From Acetothermia bacterium UBA7521 (GTDB taxonomy: Bacteria > Bipolaricaulota > Bipolaricaulia > Bipolaricaulales > Bipolaricaulaceae): a stretch of 64,000 nucleotides of DNA. Within the stretch, counting starts at the first letter, position 1, and the number at the start of each line of letters is the position of its first letter. Below the pieces are notes generated by a model. The model saw only the letters and a program-made list of their open reading frames with translations. It ran no database searches and had not been told where the DNA came from. The stretch spans positions 6,064 through 70,063 of the forward strand of contig DLNB01000010.1 in NCBI GenBank assembly GCA_002479455.1. The letters are read 5' to 3'. Below are positions 40,755 to 48,933 of this stretch, one piece after another. The translations under genes were made by a program, and so were the position numbers.

Positions 40755-42105
40755 GGAACCCTCGCTTCTCCTGAACGGCTTCTTCCCCAAGTCTCACCAA
40801 ACACCGGTCAAGATCAGCGATGTTGGGGGCGACGGGTTCATTGTCCACGAAGACAACCTGTCGGCCTTGATCCATCGCGGTGCGTGCTCCAACGTCCACT
40901 CCTGCTGCTTTCAGCTCGGTGAGCAGGATATCGAACTCCGGTGCCTGGGCTAGATCGCGGCGTAGTTTCTCCCTATTCGACAGGTGCGCTGATGTTCCAA
41001 CGACCCGACACCGCTGGTGTTCCTCCAGATACCCGACGAGATTGGGCAGAATCGCAGAAGGTGCGGTCACAGCAAGGAACACGCGCGCTCCCTCGACGAC
41101 CCTCTCGGGACGCGGCCTGAATACCGTGCGGAACACCGGGATGCGTGGGTTGATCGCTCGGATCTCTGACTCCATCGCGTCCACCTTGGCTTCATCGGCC
41201 AGCGGCTGTTCGCATCCTGTGATCACGACAGCGTGGCTTCGCAGGATCCTGTAGGGACCGAAAAAGCCTCGCACGTACTCAAGTGGCTGGTGAGCTCCGA
41301 CAATCAGAACCTGTCGGTTCACGCGGACCGGCGGCGAGGTCGCCCCACTGCCATCGAAGATGGCGATGTCGAGGTCGGCTTGCTCCGCGATCCGCGCCCC
41401 TTCAAGCACGTTGCTGAGAAACGGCTCTCCTCCAGCCATCCCGCCGCCACATCGGCGGCAACCGATGACCAGAACCCGCGTCATGTAGGCGTGTCCAAAG
41501 CACCCTGAAGCAGCGTGGAAGCCCTTGTCCGCATACTGGATAAGCTCGCCTACGTCCATCTGAAGATCCTGGCCACGCAGGATCTCTGGTTCTGCAGGGC
41601 CGCCTCGACCCATGGTTACGATCCCCACGCGCCACCTATCTTTCAGCACTCGTGCGGCATGTGCGGCGATGGCCGTCTTGCCCGTGCGCTTTCCGGTTCC
41701 TACGACGCTGAGCGAGGGGAGCGAAGTGCTCTGCAGTTTTGGGGGAGTGAACGCGAAGTCCTTGCCCACGTACCTGACGCCCATGGCAAGAAGGCGGCTC
41801 GCCATGGCGAATCGCTCGTAGTAGCCGACCACGGGCTCATCCGACAGGTCCACCGCGACCTCAGGGGAGAAGGCCTCCAGCGCTCTGTGCAAGGAGCTGA
41901 GGAGGTCTCTCTCATGAACAACGGGTACCGGGAGGGCCTGAAGGTCACTTTCGGAGCCGACCTTCTCCGTACCTCCAAGGAACACGGCCCCTACGATGGT
42001 GTAGTCCTGTGCGAGTGAGCCCAGAGCCCAGCTGACCACTGGCAAGTAGTGCTCTCCGTCGATCAGGGCTATGGCTCGAGGTCTGTGTGATGTCTTTGCC
42101 TCCAT
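40747..42105 (-). CDS. cpgS: Cyclic 2,3-diphosphoglycerate synthetase homologue
   Basis: 452 aa, close to the archaeal enzyme (about 460), which closes 2,3-bisphosphoglycerate to the cyclic form with ATP in methanogens. Blocks I recognise from the family: ALIDGEHYLPVV (residues 14-24), VGAVFLGGTEKV, VDLSDEPVVGYYERF, the P-loop GTGKRTGKT (136-144), MGRGGPAEPEI, GCRRCGGGM (215-223), VFRPRPERVVEG and LTELKAAGVDV. AAGGAG lies 8 bases before ATG 42105; the ATPase gene ends 10 bases upstream. Bacterial occurrence beside an importer and a phosphoglycerate mutase is unusual and may mean a catabolic or related-substrate role. Confidence 0.88.
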   Translation of the reverse strand: MEAKTSHRPRAIALIDGEHYLPVVSWALGSLAQDYTIVGAVFLGGTEKVGSESDLQALPVPVVHERDLLSSLHRALEAFSPEVAVDLSDEPVVGYYERFAMASRLLAMGVRYVGKDFAFTPPKLQSTSLPSLSVVGTGKRTGKTAIAAHAARVLKDRWRVGIVTMGRGGPAEPEILRGQDLQMDVGELIQYADKGFHAASGCFGHAYMTRVLVIGCRRCGGGMAGGEPFLSNVLEGARIAEQADLDIAIFDGSGATSPPVRVNRQVLIVGAHQPLEYVRGFFGPYRILRSHAVVITGCEQPLADEAKVDAMESEIRAINPRIPVFRTVFRPRPERVVEGARVFLAVTAPSAILPNLVGYLEEHQRCRVVGTSAHLSNREKLRRDLAQAPEFDILLTELKAAGVDVGARTAMDQGRQVVFVDNEPVAPNIADLDRCLVRLGEEAVQEKRGFRA

Positions 42106-42115
42106 AGATCACTCC

Positions 42116-43186
42116 TTACGAATCGAAAAAGATCGCCCGCCGAATACTGAGACCAACCTGTCTCCCCTCGTGTAGGTCGCTGTCGGTTGAAGCGTCAGCG
42201 CGCCATTCGACCTCGTCTACGTCCACACGCACGTCGAGGCGCGTGCCGAGGAATGTCGCTCGTGTGATGGTTCCTTTCACCTCACCCTTTTCCGGAGGAA
42301 GGATCGCCACGTCTTCTGGCCTCACAAAGAGTGTTCCCTTGGCTGGGAGGGCCCGGCCTGCATGAGGTCGGACCCGACAGCGATAGCGCGTCCGTGCTGG
42401 GCCGGTTGACTCGGCCACGCCTTGTCCGGCGGACTCATCTTGAAGCACGACGGGGACAAAGTTCGCCAACCCGATGAAGTCTGCAACGAATGGATCTCTA
42501 GGCTCTCCGTAGATCGCCATGGGAGAGTCAACCTGCACCACGCGTCCACGATTCATGACAACCACGCGGTCAGATAGCACCATAGCCTCAGCCTGATCGT
42601 GCGTCACGTAGACCATGGTTACCCCGATCTGACGGTGCAGATCCATCAACTCGAACCGCATCTTCTCGCGGAGCTTGGCGTCCAGGTTGGAGAGGGGCTC
42701 GTCCAGCAGCAGGGCAACGGGCTCCATGACGAGGGATCGGGCAAGCGCCACACGCTGTTGTTCTCCCCCCGACAGCTGTTCCGGGTAGCGCTTCTCAAGT
42801 CCTTCGAGGCCCACCAACGAGATGGTATGCTGGACTTTCTGACGTAGATCTCGCTTCGGGACCCGGCGCAACTTGAGAGGGTAGGCAACGTTGGCGAACA
42901 CGTTCATGTGAGGCCATACAGCGTAGTTCTGGAACACCATGCCCAAGTTGCGGCGCTCTGGGGGAACGTTGTCTTTCGCCGAAGAGACCACCTTGTCGCC
43001 GATCAGGATCTCACCAGAGGTCGGCCGATCGAACCCGGCGATCATCCTCAAGGTAGTGGTCTTGCCGCAGCCCGAAGGGCCGAGGAAACAGATGATCTCG
43101 CCATCGGCGATGTCCAACAGCGCATCGTTCACTGCGCGAACGCTGCCGAACAACTTGGACACGTGACGCAACGATATGCTTGCCAT
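42116..43186 (-). CDS. ABC importer ATPase, PotA/FbpC/AfuC type
   Basis: 356 aa. Walker A GPSGCGKTTTLR, Q-loop VFQNYAVWPHMNVFANVAYPL, signature LSGGEQQRVALARSL, Walker B LLLDEPLSNLDAKLR, His-loop VTHDQAEAM. The C-terminal TOBE domain (FVRPEDVAILPPEKG) is that of the spermidine/iron/phosphosugar importer group. It energises the fused permease encoded 10 bases upstream; its own stop is followed by cpgS. Confidence 0.94.
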   Translation of the reverse strand: MASISLRHVSKLFGSVRAVNDALLDIADGEIICFLGPSGCGKTTTLRMIAGFDRPTSGEILIGDKVVSSAKDNVPPERRNLGMVFQNYAVWPHMNVFANVAYPLKLRRVPKRDLRQKVQHTISLVGLEGLEKRYPEQLSGGEQQRVALARSLVMEPVALLLDEPLSNLDAKLREKMRFELMDLHRQIGVTMVYVTHDQAEAMVLSDRVVVMNRGRVVQVDSPMAIYGEPRDPFVADFIGLANFVPVVLQDESAGQGVAESTGPARTRYRCRVRPHAGRALPAKGTLFVRPEDVAILPPEKGEVKGTITRATFLGTRLDVRVDVDEVEWRADASTDSDLHEGRQVGLSIRRAIFFDS

Positions 43187-43196
43187 GGCTCCCTCC

Positions 43197-44918
43197 TCAG
43201 GCAGCAGTAGTACGCGCCCCTACGATCTTCCTCATGACCATGTTCGTCACCAGGATGACCACGACCAACACCGCTGCCAACGCAGAGGCGATATGGAAAT
43301 AGCCCGCATCCTGGAGGTCGAACAGCGCAACGCCGATCGTCGGCGTGTAGGGACCGTAGAGCAAGATGGACATCGTCAGCTCCCGCAACGTCGGAGCGAA
43401 TACCAGCAGCCAACCCGCGGTCAAACCCGGGCGAATCAACGGGAACACGACATCCCGGAGCGTTCGGAACAGCCCGGCCCCGGAGATGCGGGCAGCCTCT
43501 TCCATAGAAGGATGCACTTGAACAAGTGATGCGGCGATGTTTCGATACGCGTAGAACGTATAGTGGGCCAGGTACGCGACGATCAGGATGCCAAAGGTGT
43601 TGTACAGGTTCACACCGTAGCGGCCCGACCAAGCGAGGATCATGGCAAGAGCGAGAACCGTTCCTGGGATGGCGTTGGGGAAAGTGACCAGTGCATCGAC
43701 TGCTTGTCTCCCTCGCACTTTGGCCTTGACCACGATGTAGGCGAGCGCCGCTCCCAGAAGGACAGCTGCCGTGGCGGAAGCGACCGCCAGGATCAGGCTG
43801 TTGAGGATAGCGGTTCTAGTCAGAGGAAACTCGAATAGAATGTACTGGTAGTTGCGGAGGGTAAGGTTGCTCGCCTGTAACGGGAGCCCCCAAGCCTTGA
43901 GGAACGAAGTGATGAAGAGCGCCACAATCGGGGACATCGTGGTCAACGCCATGAACAGATGCACTACAGCGGCGAGGGGATAGCGGAAGCGGCCCAGCTC
44001 TACACGGGTCGGTCGGACGCTCTTGCCGGAGATGATGGCCGCACCGTGCTGCCGCCGGAGGATCCACCGGTTGCCGAGGATGAGCAATCCCGCCAGAGCC
44101 AAGAGCACCACAGATAGGGACGTGGCCAGCTGGATGCCCGCCATGTCGCCTTGGAGGACATAGGCGTAGATGCGCGTTGTCAGGACGTAGATGCGAGCGC
44201 GCATTCCGAGAAGAGCGGGGACGCCGAAGTTGGAGGCTGTGTAGAGGAAGGCCAACATCATCCCTGCGGCGATGCTGGGGATAACCAATGGGACTGTGAT
44301 ATCTCGGGCAACACGGGCAGATCGCGCCCCGCAGATACGAGCTGCCTCCTCCAGAGAGGGGTTCATCCGCTCCAGAGCTCCACGAACAGCGAGGAAGACA
44401 AACGGGAAGGTGTAGAACCCCATGACCATCACCATCCCGCCGAAGCTGTAGATGTTGAAGAGAGGTGTTCGTGTCCCCATGAGCGACATCCACAGTTGGT
44501 TGATGTACCCCGCTCTTGGGGCGAGCAGTTGTGTCCACGCCATCGCGCCGATAAGCGGCGGCAGCATGTACGGGAGCAGGCAGACGATTTCCAGGAAGCG
44601 GCGTCCTGGGAGATCGGTTCGGGCAACCAGCCACGCCAGGGGGACACCCAACGCTGCCGCGACAATCATGCTCCAGAACCCAAGAACCAGAGTGTCCCAG
44701 ATGGGTTGGTAGTTGCGCGTTGCCGAGAAGACGTCGATGTAGTTGCCGAGAGACAGCGCTCCATCGCGGATCAGGCTTCGGTAGAACAACGCCACCAGCG
44801 GAAGGGCGACGGCGAGGAGCAGCACCGCAATGGCTATCGCGCCACATGCTCGCGCCGTCAGATTGGGTCCCCAGAAACCGCCCGTTCGTAGGGTGCTCCC
44901 AGGTGTTGGTCTCTGCAT
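43197..44918 (-). CDS. Fused double-domain ABC importer permease (FbpB/AfuB/ThiP type)
   Basis: 573 aa from ATG 44918 (GGGAGGA upstream). About twelve membrane helices form two binding-protein-dependent permease domains, each with its EAA loop: MNPSLEEAARICGARSARVARDITVPLV and, in the second half, HPSMEEAARISGAGLFRTLRDVVFPLI. The fused arrangement is typical of ferric-iron, thiamine, hexose-phosphate (AfuB) and phosphonate (PhnT-like) importers. Neighbours make a phosphorylated three-carbon substrate the best guess. Confidence 0.92.
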   Translation of the reverse strand: MQRPTPGSTLRTGGFWGPNLTARACGAIAIAVLLLAVALPLVALFYRSLIRDGALSLGNYIDVFSATRNYQPIWDTLVLGFWSMIVAAALGVPLAWLVARTDLPGRRFLEIVCLLPYMLPPLIGAMAWTQLLAPRAGYINQLWMSLMGTRTPLFNIYSFGGMVMVMGFYTFPFVFLAVRGALERMNPSLEEAARICGARSARVARDITVPLVIPSIAAGMMLAFLYTASNFGVPALLGMRARIYVLTTRIYAYVLQGDMAGIQLATSLSVVLLALAGLLILGNRWILRRQHGAAIISGKSVRPTRVELGRFRYPLAAVVHLFMALTTMSPIVALFITSFLKAWGLPLQASNLTLRNYQYILFEFPLTRTAILNSLILAVASATAAVLLGAALAYIVVKAKVRGRQAVDALVTFPNAIPGTVLALAMILAWSGRYGVNLYNTFGILIVAYLAHYTFYAYRNIAASLVQVHPSMEEAARISGAGLFRTLRDVVFPLIRPGLTAGWLLVFAPTLRELTMSILLYGPYTPTIGVALFDLQDAGYFHIASALAAVLVVVILVTNMVMRKIVGARTTAA

Positions 44919-44958
44919 GCCACGTCCTCCCATTTCGGCCAGCGCGCCTGATGTAGAA

Positions 44959-44987
44959 GAGAGCGGGGCCACTAGGGCCCCGCTCTC
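44959..44987 (-). other. Intercistronic hairpin after the binding-protein gene
   Basis: Perfect 12-bp stem GAGAGCGGGGCC / GGCCCCGCTCTC with a 5-base loop, 13 bases past the stop of the solute-binding-protein gene. Such stems commonly protect the upstream message and lower downstream transcription, giving more binding protein than permease. There is no T-tract. Confidence 0.75.
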
Positions 44988-44999
44988 CCCAACTCAGTG

Positions 45000-45986
45000 C
45001 TACTCGACGAGTATCCTCAGGTACTCACGGCTGAAGAAGTCCTTGTTGGTCTCGATCTCACGGACTGTGTACGGCATTACCGAAGCCATGAGATCCGTGA
45101 GGGTGGGTGCCCCCACGGGTCCTGGAACGTCCAGCCGAACCGGCAGGTACATCCCGAGCTCGACCAAGGCCTGTTGCCCCTCGACAGATAGCACATAGCC
45201 GGCAAACGTCTTCGCTGCTTCCAGGCTCTGACTCGTGGACATAATCCCCACGGGGCTCAGCAGGAAGATGGGACCGTCCTCCGGATACACCATTCCGATC
45301 GGGAGCCCGAGTGCTTGCTGCTCGCGTACGACGTTGTCAAGGGTGAGCCCCACCATGTACTCACCCGCGATGACCGCGGCTGCCGCCTCGCTGTTGCCTC
45401 GCACGACCGCCATCCCGTTCTCGCGCAGCCCGTGGAAGTACGAGAGGCCGTACTCCATCCCGAGTACGGCGGCAGCCACCACATTCGAGCCCGAGTACTC
45501 CGGGTTCCCCGTGACCAGCTCTCCCTTCCACTTCGGGTCAAGGAGATCCGTCCATCGCTGTGGGGGATCGGTCACGAGGTTGGTGTTGTAGGCGATCACC
45601 ATTGTGAACACCCGCCCCCCTGCGTAGTACCCGTCAGGGTCCACCAGGGCTGCTGGCACGCTCGCCGCTTCCGGCGGAAGGTACTTGTAGAGCAGATCCT
45701 GCTTCTTGAGGTCCTCGAGGTAGGTGTAGTCGGCCACCCACACCAGGTCGGCCAGGATTCTCCCAGCCTCCCGCTCGGTTGCGATCTTGGCCGCAATCAC
45801 ACCGGTGCCAGCCCGGTAGATGTCAAGCTTGATGTCTGGATATGCAGTCTCGAAAGCCTTCTGCAGTCTGGTGACGATCTCGATTGGCACTGACGTGTAC
45901 AAGAGGACGGTGTCTCTCGCCATCAGCCCGAATCCAACCAGGAGCATGAGCCCGCCCACCATCAGCATTGCAAGCCTCTTGGTCAT
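45000..45986 (-). CDS. Periplasmic solute-binding protein of the FbpA/AfuA/PhnS class
   Basis: 328 aa from ATG 45986 (GAGGAGGAGAAA upstream) with a signal peptide (LAMLMVGGLMLLVGFGLMA). The fold pattern VLLYTSVPIEIVTRLQKAFE, YPDIKLDIYRAGTG, ADLVWVADYTYLEDL and IAYNTNLV is that of the class 8-type ferric/phosphosugar binding proteins. The Tyr-Tyr pair that binds iron in FbpA is absent: the matching place reads VGLTLDNVVREQQ. An organic or phosphorylated ligand, as in AfuA or PhnS, is therefore more likely than iron. No lipobox Cys. Confidence 0.88.
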   Translation of the reverse strand: MTKRLAMLMVGGLMLLVGFGLMARDTVLLYTSVPIEIVTRLQKAFETAYPDIKLDIYRAGTGVIAAKIATEREAGRILADLVWVADYTYLEDLKKQDLLYKYLPPEAASVPAALVDPDGYYAGGRVFTMVIAYNTNLVTDPPQRWTDLLDPKWKGELVTGNPEYSGSNVVAAAVLGMEYGLSYFHGLRENGMAVVRGNSEAAAAVIAGEYMVGLTLDNVVREQQALGLPIGMVYPEDGPIFLLSPVGIMSTSQSLEAAKTFAGYVLSVEGQQALVELGMYLPVRLDVPGPVGAPTLTDLMASVMPYTVREIETNKDFFSREYLRILVE

Positions 45987-46066
45987 TTTCTCCTCCTCTT
46001 CAGGTAGTCGTGTCCTGTTGTCGTGCACGTTGCTGGTACTCACCGCGCTGCTGTTTCGGCCCGTTC

Positions 46067-46894
46067 TCACCCCCTCGTGCCATCAAGGAGTTCTGCAAGC
46101 GCCGCCAGTCCGATCTCTGCTGTACGTGTTCCAGGCGGAGTTGCACCCTCCACTGTGACCACCCCGGAGAACTCCTGGCGCAAGAACCGCAGCACACGCG
46201 GAGTGACTGGGGACTCGCCCCGATTCAGCGGGAGGTGAGCACGTCCTTCTGTGACGTTGCTCACGTGTATGTGACAGATCATGGGACCGCAGAGGCGGAT
46301 AAAGGCGCTCACCGTGTTGGCACCTTTCAGCCCAGCGTGTGCCAGATCCAAGCACATCTGAACGGACTTGCTTCCGACAGAACCGAGAAGCCGTTGGGCA
46401 TCCTTGGGTGTGGTGACCAGCTCTCGCGGCCGGGGCTCCATGTTCTCCACAGCCAGGACCAGGCTATAGTTCGCTGCGTGGCGGCCCAGCTTCGCCAGCG
46501 CCTCGATCAGATCGGGCCAGTACTCTTCCGGATCGTCCTTCCCGGACGACAGCCGACCTGGGTGAACGACCATCACGGAAGCTCCGACTGCGCGGGCCAG
46601 GGATAGCGCTCGGATGCACTCCTCAAGAGATAGCTTGGCGATTCGGGGGTTGCGAGAACAGAGGTTGAGGTCCATGAACGGGCCGTGGAGCGCGTATTGG
46701 AGAGGCACGCGTTTCAGCTCACGCCGCAGCTTGGAGATGGGGCCGTCGCGCCAAGCGTGCTCGCTCCAGATCTCCAGTCCCTGATACCCCAACCGGTGGG
46801 CTTCGCGCGCAGCCGAACCCAGGCTCTCCGACCAGAGCAGCCTCGATGAGAGGAACCGCCTCGCACTCGAAGAGGGGCGGACTTCAGTCGGCAC
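46067..46894 (-). CDS. Xylose-isomerase-like TIM-barrel sugar phosphate isomerase/epimerase
   Basis: 275 aa from GTG 46894, overlapping the regulator gene by 11 bases. AP-endonuclease-2/IolE-like barrel with metal ligands placed as in the family: ALHGPFMDLN, VMVVHPGRLS, LAVENMEPRP (Glu), MCLDLAHAGLKG (Asp, His), ICHIHVSNVTE (His) and VTVEGATPPG (Glu). The substrate is unknown; in this operon it may isomerise a three-carbon or sugar-acid compound released from the imported substrate. Confidence 0.85.
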   Translation of the reverse strand: MPTEVRPSSSARRFLSSRLLWSESLGSAAREAHRLGYQGLEIWSEHAWRDGPISKLRRELKRVPLQYALHGPFMDLNLCSRNPRIAKLSLEECIRALSLARAVGASVMVVHPGRLSSGKDDPEEYWPDLIEALAKLGRHAANYSLVLAVENMEPRPRELVTTPKDAQRLLGSVGSKSVQMCLDLAHAGLKGANTVSAFIRLCGPMICHIHVSNVTEGRAHLPLNRGESPVTPRVLRFLRQEFSGVVTVEGATPPGTRTAEIGLAALAELLDGTRG

Positions 46895-47597
46895 CGAAGA
46901 TCTCCCCTGCGATGCGATCGAAGTGCGCCTCCATCACGGCGCGGGCCAGGGCGTGGTCCTGGGATTTCAGAGCTGAGAGCAGGCGTTCATGGCCTTCGAG
47001 CGAGCGTTCCAGATACTCCGTCCGAAAACGGATGAAGTAGCTCTTCACGGCGCGCCACAGCGGCCTGTCCATCTGATCCATCAGTTGGCAGACTGCCTGT
47101 TCCAACAGCGTGTTGTCCGTTGCCTGGGCCAGGGCCAGATGGAACTGACGGTCCGCCTCGAAATACCTCTCGATGTCATCTCGACGGGCTGCGTCCGTCA
47201 TCTCCGCGATCGCGGCCTCGGCCCGGTCCAGCCCTTCCGGTGTGATCAGCTGTGTGGCCAGTTCAGCCACGCCTACTTCCAGGATCCGCTGGAGCTCGAA
47301 CACAGCGCGAAGACTGGCCCCATCGTGCGTGATCCCAGAAGCGCGGATGAGGAGCCAGACATCGCGGGATTGGACGTAGGTGCCGTCTCCCACGCGGCGG
47401 TTGAGGATACCCAGAGCCGACAGCGCACTGAGGGCCTCCCGAACTGAAGAACGCCCTACATCGAGGTAATCCGACAGCTCGCGCTCGCCGGGTAGACGGT
47501 CACCCTCCAAGAAGACCCCCGTTTGCAGGGCCTCGATCAGGTAGTCAAAAACCAGGCGTGACCGTCTGCTCTGCAGTGTCTTTGGTTTGGCCGCCAT
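46884..47597 (-). CDS. GntR/FadR-family transcriptional regulator
   Basis: 237 aa. The winged-helix domain (RRSRLVFDYLIEALQTG, LPGERELSDYLDVGRSSVREALSALSALGIL) is followed by the FCD ligand domain (about 90-225) with ADRQFHLALAQATDN and a HERLLSALKSQDHALARAVMEAH end, whose Asp/His pattern binds metal and small carboxylic acids. FCD regulators usually answer to organic acids. The promoter (TTGACA-17-TAGCAT) and an 11-bp operator lie directly before ATG 47597; an in-frame ATG at 47627 is upstream of the transcription start. First gene of the phosphoglycerate operon, probably autoregulated. Confidence 0.92.
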   Translation of the reverse strand: MAAKPKTLQSRRSRLVFDYLIEALQTGVFLEGDRLPGERELSDYLDVGRSSVREALSALSALGILNRRVGDGTYVQSRDVWLLIRASGITHDGASLRAVFELQRILEVGVAELATQLITPEGLDRAEAAIAEMTDAARRDDIERYFEADRQFHLALAQATDNTLLEQAVCQLMDQMDRPLWRAVKSYFIRFRTEYLERSLEGHERLLSALKSQDHALARAVMEAHFDRIAGEIFGAD

Positions 47598-47608
47598 TGG
47601 TCTGACCA
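47598..47608 (-). promoter_or_regulatory. FadR-type operator of the phosphoglycerate operon
   Basis: TGGTC-A-GACCA, a perfect palindrome that fits the FadR-subfamily consensus TnGTnnnACnA. It covers the predicted transcription start (near 47607) and abuts the start codon of the GntR gene, so binding of the regulator would shut the operon. Confidence 0.8.
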
Positions 47609-47613
47609 CTTGC

Positions 47614-47642
47614 ATGCTATGCGGCCGAACTGGGTCTGTCAA
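47614..47642 (-). promoter_or_regulatory. Promoter of the phosphoglycerate operon
   Basis: Minus strand: TTGACA (47642-47637, consensus), a 17-base spacer, and TAGCAT (47619-47614). The start near 47607 leaves a leader of about 10 bases with no Shine-Dalgarno sequence, so the first message is nearly leaderless. Confidence 0.8.
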
Positions 47643-47861
47643 GCGGGTACCCTTGCGGTAAGGAGATCTGCTCTACCTTCACGAGGACGCGGTACCAGCG
47701 AGAGAGAGCAGCCTCAGTAAGGACATGTTCCGGGAGCACGTGCGGCGACAGCGCCCCGCGACAGAGAGGATCCCCAACGCCGATCTATGGGGATGTCGCC
47801 TTCACGGATTGCAGATCGCGGATAGCGAGTCCACGTGCCGCAGGTCTACGGCTCCGAGGTC

Positions 47862-48341
47862 TCACTCCCCTTCTTGGTTGTGCAGCTTGCGGACCGGTTC
47901 CTTGGCCTCGGCGCGCAGCTGCGCTTCGTCCTTCTTCCGTGTGACGATCGCCCCGAGGAACGTGACTTCGACCCGCTTCCCCGCCACCAGCTTCCGAATC
48001 GCTTCCACGGATGCACCCGTCTCTCCACCTCCGGTGGCGAACAGGACGGCGAGCTTCACCCCGTCGAGCTTGGCCTCCTGGAGGAACGTTCGCGCTGGGT
48101 TGGCGGGCTTCCCGGCCCAGATCGGCGCGCAGAGGACGATCCGGTCTACGCCCGTGAAGTCGAGGTTCATCGGTCGAATCGGCATCCGGATCCCGAACAC
48201 GGAACGAAACCCCATCCCCATGAACCCGCACTCGCGCATGGCCCTGATCTCCCGCACCTCGGCGCCCAACTCCTCGGCGAGGGCCGCAGCAACGGTGCGC
48301 GTGGTCCCGAATCGGCTGTAGTACACAACGGTTGTCTTCAT
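47862..48341 (-). CDS. Flavodoxin-like protein
   Basis: 159 aa. TTVVYYSRFGTTRTVAAALAEEL at the N-terminus is the FMN phosphate-binding loop of flavodoxin-fold proteins; VLCAPIWAGKPANPARTFL and VLFATGGGE are the two isoalloxazine-contacting loops. A small electron carrier or NADPH-dependent FMN-reductase-like protein. It lies 10 bases downstream of the dCTP-deaminase-like gene on the same strand, so they are likely cotranscribed. Confidence 0.87.
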   Translation of the reverse strand: MKTTVVYYSRFGTTRTVAAALAEELGAEVREIRAMRECGFMGMGFRSVFGIRMPIRPMNLDFTGVDRIVLCAPIWAGKPANPARTFLQEAKLDGVKLAVLFATGGGETGASVEAIRKLVAGKRVEVTFLGAIVTRKKDEAQLRAEAKEPVRKLHNQEGE

Positions 48342-48351
48342 CGTGCCTCCC

Positions 48352-48933
48352 TTACTGGGGCAGGGTTACCCCGGTCTGGTCCTGGTAGGCCCCGCCGGAC
48401 TCCTTCTCGCTGTAGGCGCGTGTCGGCCGCTCCCCGCGGAAGAACACGACCTGGGCGATCCCTTGTCCGACGTGGAGCCGGATCGGGAGCGGGGACGTGT
48501 TGATGAGGGCGATGGTGAGCCTGCCCCGCCAGTCCGGTTCGAGCGGGCATAAGTTCACGATGAGCCCGCACCGGGCGTAGCTTGACTTCCCGAAGCACAG
48601 GCCCAACACGTCGGCGGGCATGGTGAAGCGTTCGATGCTCTCTCCAAGGACGAACGCTTCTGGAGGGAGTTCGAACGCTCCCTCGCAGGCGATCGCATGG
48701 AACGCCTCGGCCGGGGTCCCCTTTGGGTCGAGGATGACGCCCGATCCCCCATCGGGAACAAGGAACCGGGATCCGAGCCGGATGTCGTATCCGAACGAGC
48801 CCAGACCATAGGACGGCTTCCCCTCCTGCCGGGAGACGAACGGGGCGATGAGTGGCGGATCGGTCTGCGCCAGCGCCGCGATCTCCCGATCCGAGAGCAG
48901 CCCTTGGAGGGCGTCACGCTGCGGTTCGCTCAC
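48352..48933 (-). CDS. dCTP deaminase/dUTPase-family protein lacking the catalytic Glu
   Basis: 193 aa from GTG 48933. GSFGYDIRLG, FGKSSYARCGLIVN and PLEPDWRG are the nucleotide- and metal-contacting motifs of the family, and IRLHVGQGIAQVVFF completes the trimer core. Standard dCTP deaminases read -WxGxxxLEfxN-, where the Glu activates water for deamination. Here the segment is RLTIALINTS, with Ala at that place. Deamination is therefore doubtful; dUTPase-like or nucleotide-binding activity remains possible. The start overlaps the restriction-modification stop (GTGA), so it is translationally coupled to that gene. Confidence 0.85.
   Translation of the reverse strand: MSEPQRDALQGLLSDREIAALAQTDPPLIAPFVSRQEGKPSYGLGSFGYDIRLGSRFLVPDGGSGVILDPKGTPAEAFHAIACEGAFELPPEAFVLGESIERFTMPADVLGLCFGKSSYARCGLIVNLCPLEPDWRGRLTIALINTSPLPIRLHVGQGIAQVVFFRGERPTRAYSEKESGGAYQDQTGVTLPQ

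Noticed and set aside
45000..45986. Ferric-iron binding protein (FbpA) as the function
   Set aside because: The adjacent Tyr pair that binds iron is missing and the downstream genes concern phosphoglycerates.
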